NCBI GenBank assembly: GCA_914767715.1
Contig: OU612068.1
Coordinates: 17,978,001-18,042,000 of the forward strand
Length of the DNA stretch: 64,000 nt
Reading direction: 5' to 3'
From: Membranipora membranacea
Taxonomy: Eukaryota; Bryozoa; Gymnolaemata; Cheilostomatida; Membraniporidae
The notes under the pieces were generated by a model, which was not told the DNA's origin, searched no databases, and was given only the letters and a program-made list of their open reading frames with translations. Of the stretch, positions 62,001 to 64,000 are shown in pieces; the first letter of the stretch is position 1; each line of letters opens with the position of its first letter. The position numbers were made by a program, and so were the translations under genes.

Positions 62001-63241
62001 AGCTCTGCCAGGAAATTATATTAGTGTTGTCAAAAACTCGCTGCGAATCTATTCGATTATCACCTAATTTGTTATTCAGAGTTGTACTCTGATAACAAAC
62101 AAAAATTGAATGCAATACTAGATTTGCTGCTGGGTTTTTGGTATATGATTGCGTAGAAGTGATTGCTCTTCCTTTAGATTTGGTTTCTGCTAAATGCAAG
62201 AAGATGTGAGTGTATCATTGTTTGATGATTTGTAGAAATTAGTACAATCGAGTTAGTGCCAGAAAGCTGCTGTAGAAGGCCAACCTACGATTGGAGCATC
62301 GTCATCAACAGGCGAATGTGCCAGTTCACTCAAGGAGGACCACCCCAGACAACAATTGGGTCATTTAACGATTTTCTCAACTATGATGTAATTATAACTC
62401 ATTTAATCATTGTCTGATTCCATCCCAAATCTGATTAAGAAAAAGCATCGACTACAAACCAGCTCAGCTAAATTTCATGGTCGAGTTTGAGTTGCCTCAC
62501 CCTCTACTTCTAGACGCATTTTTATGTCTTGTTCGTCAGTGAAGGGGAAGCAACTACAAATACAGATAAACTGGATCTAACTGAGCCATGCTCTCCTATC
62601 ATACCAATAGTATACCTTACCTTATGTCATGCTCCACCTCTCAGAGAAAGTTTTCATGACAGATTCTAAAATGCTAACATTTGATCAATTTATTGCAAGC
62701 ACACTGAAGAAGAGGCAAGTGTTGTGTTGATCATGTTAAATGAAATCTTATTTGTTTTGCGATAAAAATGCTACCCGCTTGTTTCCCCCAGATATTTGAT
62801 TACAATGATGCTCTAGGCAAGTACTCTGTGTTGTAGGGCTGTTATGGCGCCGCAAAGAAAGCTTTGGGAGAGTTGATATGGTTCATCTTCGCTTTCGGAT
62901 TGATTGTTACAATTCTCATAGTAAGTACACAACCATATTATCTATGGAAGCCACAAAGCTTCAAAGTTATTACTTCAATAAAGGCAATAAGACAATAATG
63001 AATGTTCAATGATTAGTTTCTCATGTAACAATGATTAACCACGGAGTTATTTCCCCTTACATGGCTTGAATTGGGCTGAATGATGTCCCTCAACTTCATG
63101 TGTATATATGTTTTTTAGATCGTTGGGATGGTTTCCGCAATATGCCTGGCTAAAAAGATCAAGAAAGCGAGAAATGAAAAATATCCACCAAACAGATCTC
63201 CTGCAAGGCCACAGCGAAGGCAACAGGAGTATGATTACTAG
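59069..63241 (+). CDS. Tetraspanin
   Basis: Four-TM membrane organiser protein, 299 aa from eight exons: 59069-59137, 59481-59672, 60160-60234, 60553-60672, 60913-60997, either 61577-61728 or 62236-62387, 62837-62920, 63119-63241. TM1 spans the exon 1/2 junction (VLLIIIGVLFI|LFSIAILAAG). TM2 is SILLFIVGVVIFIISFFGCF, TM3 is YFGVNLFVVLLALCAAFVAV, and TM4 is LIWFIFAFGLIVTILI|IVGM. The large loop has the Cys signature CC (CCA in place of CCG), then VPxSCC, another Cys, and GC just before TM4. The C-terminus is basic and ends EYDY. Exon 6 exists in two alternative forms of equal length and phase. The Tyr-rich tail could act in sorting (inference). Confidence 0.92.
61119..61162. repeat. Short hairpin in tetraspanin intron 5
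   Basis: TCACAAGGCCGCGGTTTTTA faces CAAAAACTGTGGCCGCGTGA. A related hairpin with GTGAC and AAGGCT arms lies at about 11922-11966. Confidence 0.6.
61219..61315. repeat. Hairpin of the GTGCTCAAAC family
   Basis: GCTCAAACAGCTGCAACTCA faces a complement ending AGCTGCAGTCGTTTGAGC. Diverged relative of the palindrome at 23147-23271. It lies upstream of tetraspanin exon 6a. Confidence 0.55.
61577..61728 (+). other. Tetraspanin alternative exon 6a
   Basis: 152 nt, enters in phase 1 and leaves in phase 0. It encodes VPVSCCTRPQFDWDRVIN, a Cys (EFTC) and IGSFNDFLNYK. The acceptor is TTCTTACAG and the donor GTAAAAGC. Confidence 0.88.
62236..62387 (+). other. Tetraspanin alternative exon 6b
   Basis: Also 152 nt with the same phases. 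It encodes VPESCCRRPTYDWSIVIN, a Cys (RMC) and IGSFNDFLNYD. The acceptor is GATTTGTAG and the donor GTAATT. It is clearly homologous to 6a but replaces the variable part of the loop. Confidence 0.88.
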
Positions 63242-64000
63242 TAGGAAGGTAGCAATGACTCTTTAGGGTGGCTGTTTATTCTAAAGCTATCCTTAATTTC
63301 TGAACTTGCCAGAACTTGCTAGTATATCAGCCTGGACATAGCTTTATCGGAATAGTACTGTAGTACATATACACTGTATAATCATTCAGTGCTCTGTATT
63401 GTTAGTTTTATAAATAGCAATTCAGGAAAATTGTAATGCCATATAGCCTCCTTATTTGTACGGGCTGACATGGTAACATATTTGAAGCAGTTTTTATATC
63501 CCAAAAAGGCTTTGATATTTTAGACATGCTTGCTTTTTACAGTGAACTTTTATAATACATTACATAACATGGCAAGTTTTTTTCATCATGTTGCAGCAAG
63601 GAGTTAAAGACTTGGTTGCAGATAAGCAAAAATTTTTCTTTCACATTCCATCAATCCTTCATGGTCTCATCCGATGATATCTCTAGCTAAAGCATTCCAT
63701 TTTATAGCCAATTGAATGATGAGCATTTTTGTATATATTTATCATTAATATTTTCTACTTAGCCCTCAAACAAACATATTTTTCCGTAATCATCTGCTCT
63801 GCTTTGTTTTGGCTGTCAGAATAAAAGTGTTGCAAATGGATAATTGAGTTTTTTTACTGGTGTAATTCTATGTAAATAGGATGAGGAGGTATACATGAAT
63901 CTATAACTCTCATTTTAGTATATACATAAAGATGAACATTGGACTAATTACGTAGTTTTGCTAATATTATCAACTCATTTTTAGTCGTAAGTACAAGTAT
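63242..64000. other. Tetraspanin 3'UTR and flank
   Basis: No further coding sequence is seen. An AATAAA at 63820-63825 is the best polyadenylation signal and would give a 3'UTR of about 600 bases. Confidence 0.45.

Overview
This window is AT-rich animal nuclear DNA. Its genes are split by GT-AG introns of about 100 bp to 4 kb. There is a Toll-like receptor, chitin-binding secreted proteins, a Golgi sulfotransferase, a THO-complex subunit, receptor tyrosine kinases, a mitochondrial PPR protein and a tetraspanin. Non-LTR retrotransposon pieces and many hairpin/MITE-like repeats lie between and inside them. A non-vertebrate, probably marine, metazoan fits best; I cannot name the species. Exon models were built by hand from reading frames and splice sites, and each full model closes in frame.

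Layout. 28-3574 (-): Toll-like receptor (LRRs, TM, TIR). 4033-4571: a foldback element. 7226-12617 (+): three tandem CBM14-type secreted protein genes, the first with a long mucin-like 7-residue repeat. 12937-26159 (-): THOC5 in 17 coding exons; its intron 4 holds a complete 4-exon Gal3ST-like sulfotransferase gene on the other strand (21269-23916). 26486-50158: a tandem segmental duplication, unit A of about 11.2 kb and unit B of about 12.5 kb. Each unit holds a full 10-exon gene for a receptor tyrosine kinase with an NHL-type beta-propeller ectodomain, plus the last two exons of PTCD1. 49057-56851 (-): the complete PTCD1 gene, whose 3' end is the edge of unit B; the matching exons in unit A are orphans. 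57521-58580 (+): a small unrecognised three-exon gene head to head with PTCD1. 59069-63241 (+): a tetraspanin with two mutually exclusive versions of one large-loop exon.

The genes do not form one pathway. THOC5 (mRNA export) and PTCD1 (mitochondrial RNA) are housekeeping genes flanking the recently duplicated receptor. The main points of interest are the NHL-propeller/MET-TAM-like kinase architecture, its ectodomain-biased divergence between copies, the 379-bp array that multiplies a partial kinase exon in copy B, and the mutually exclusive tetraspanin exons. No rRNA, tRNA or CRISPR was recognised.
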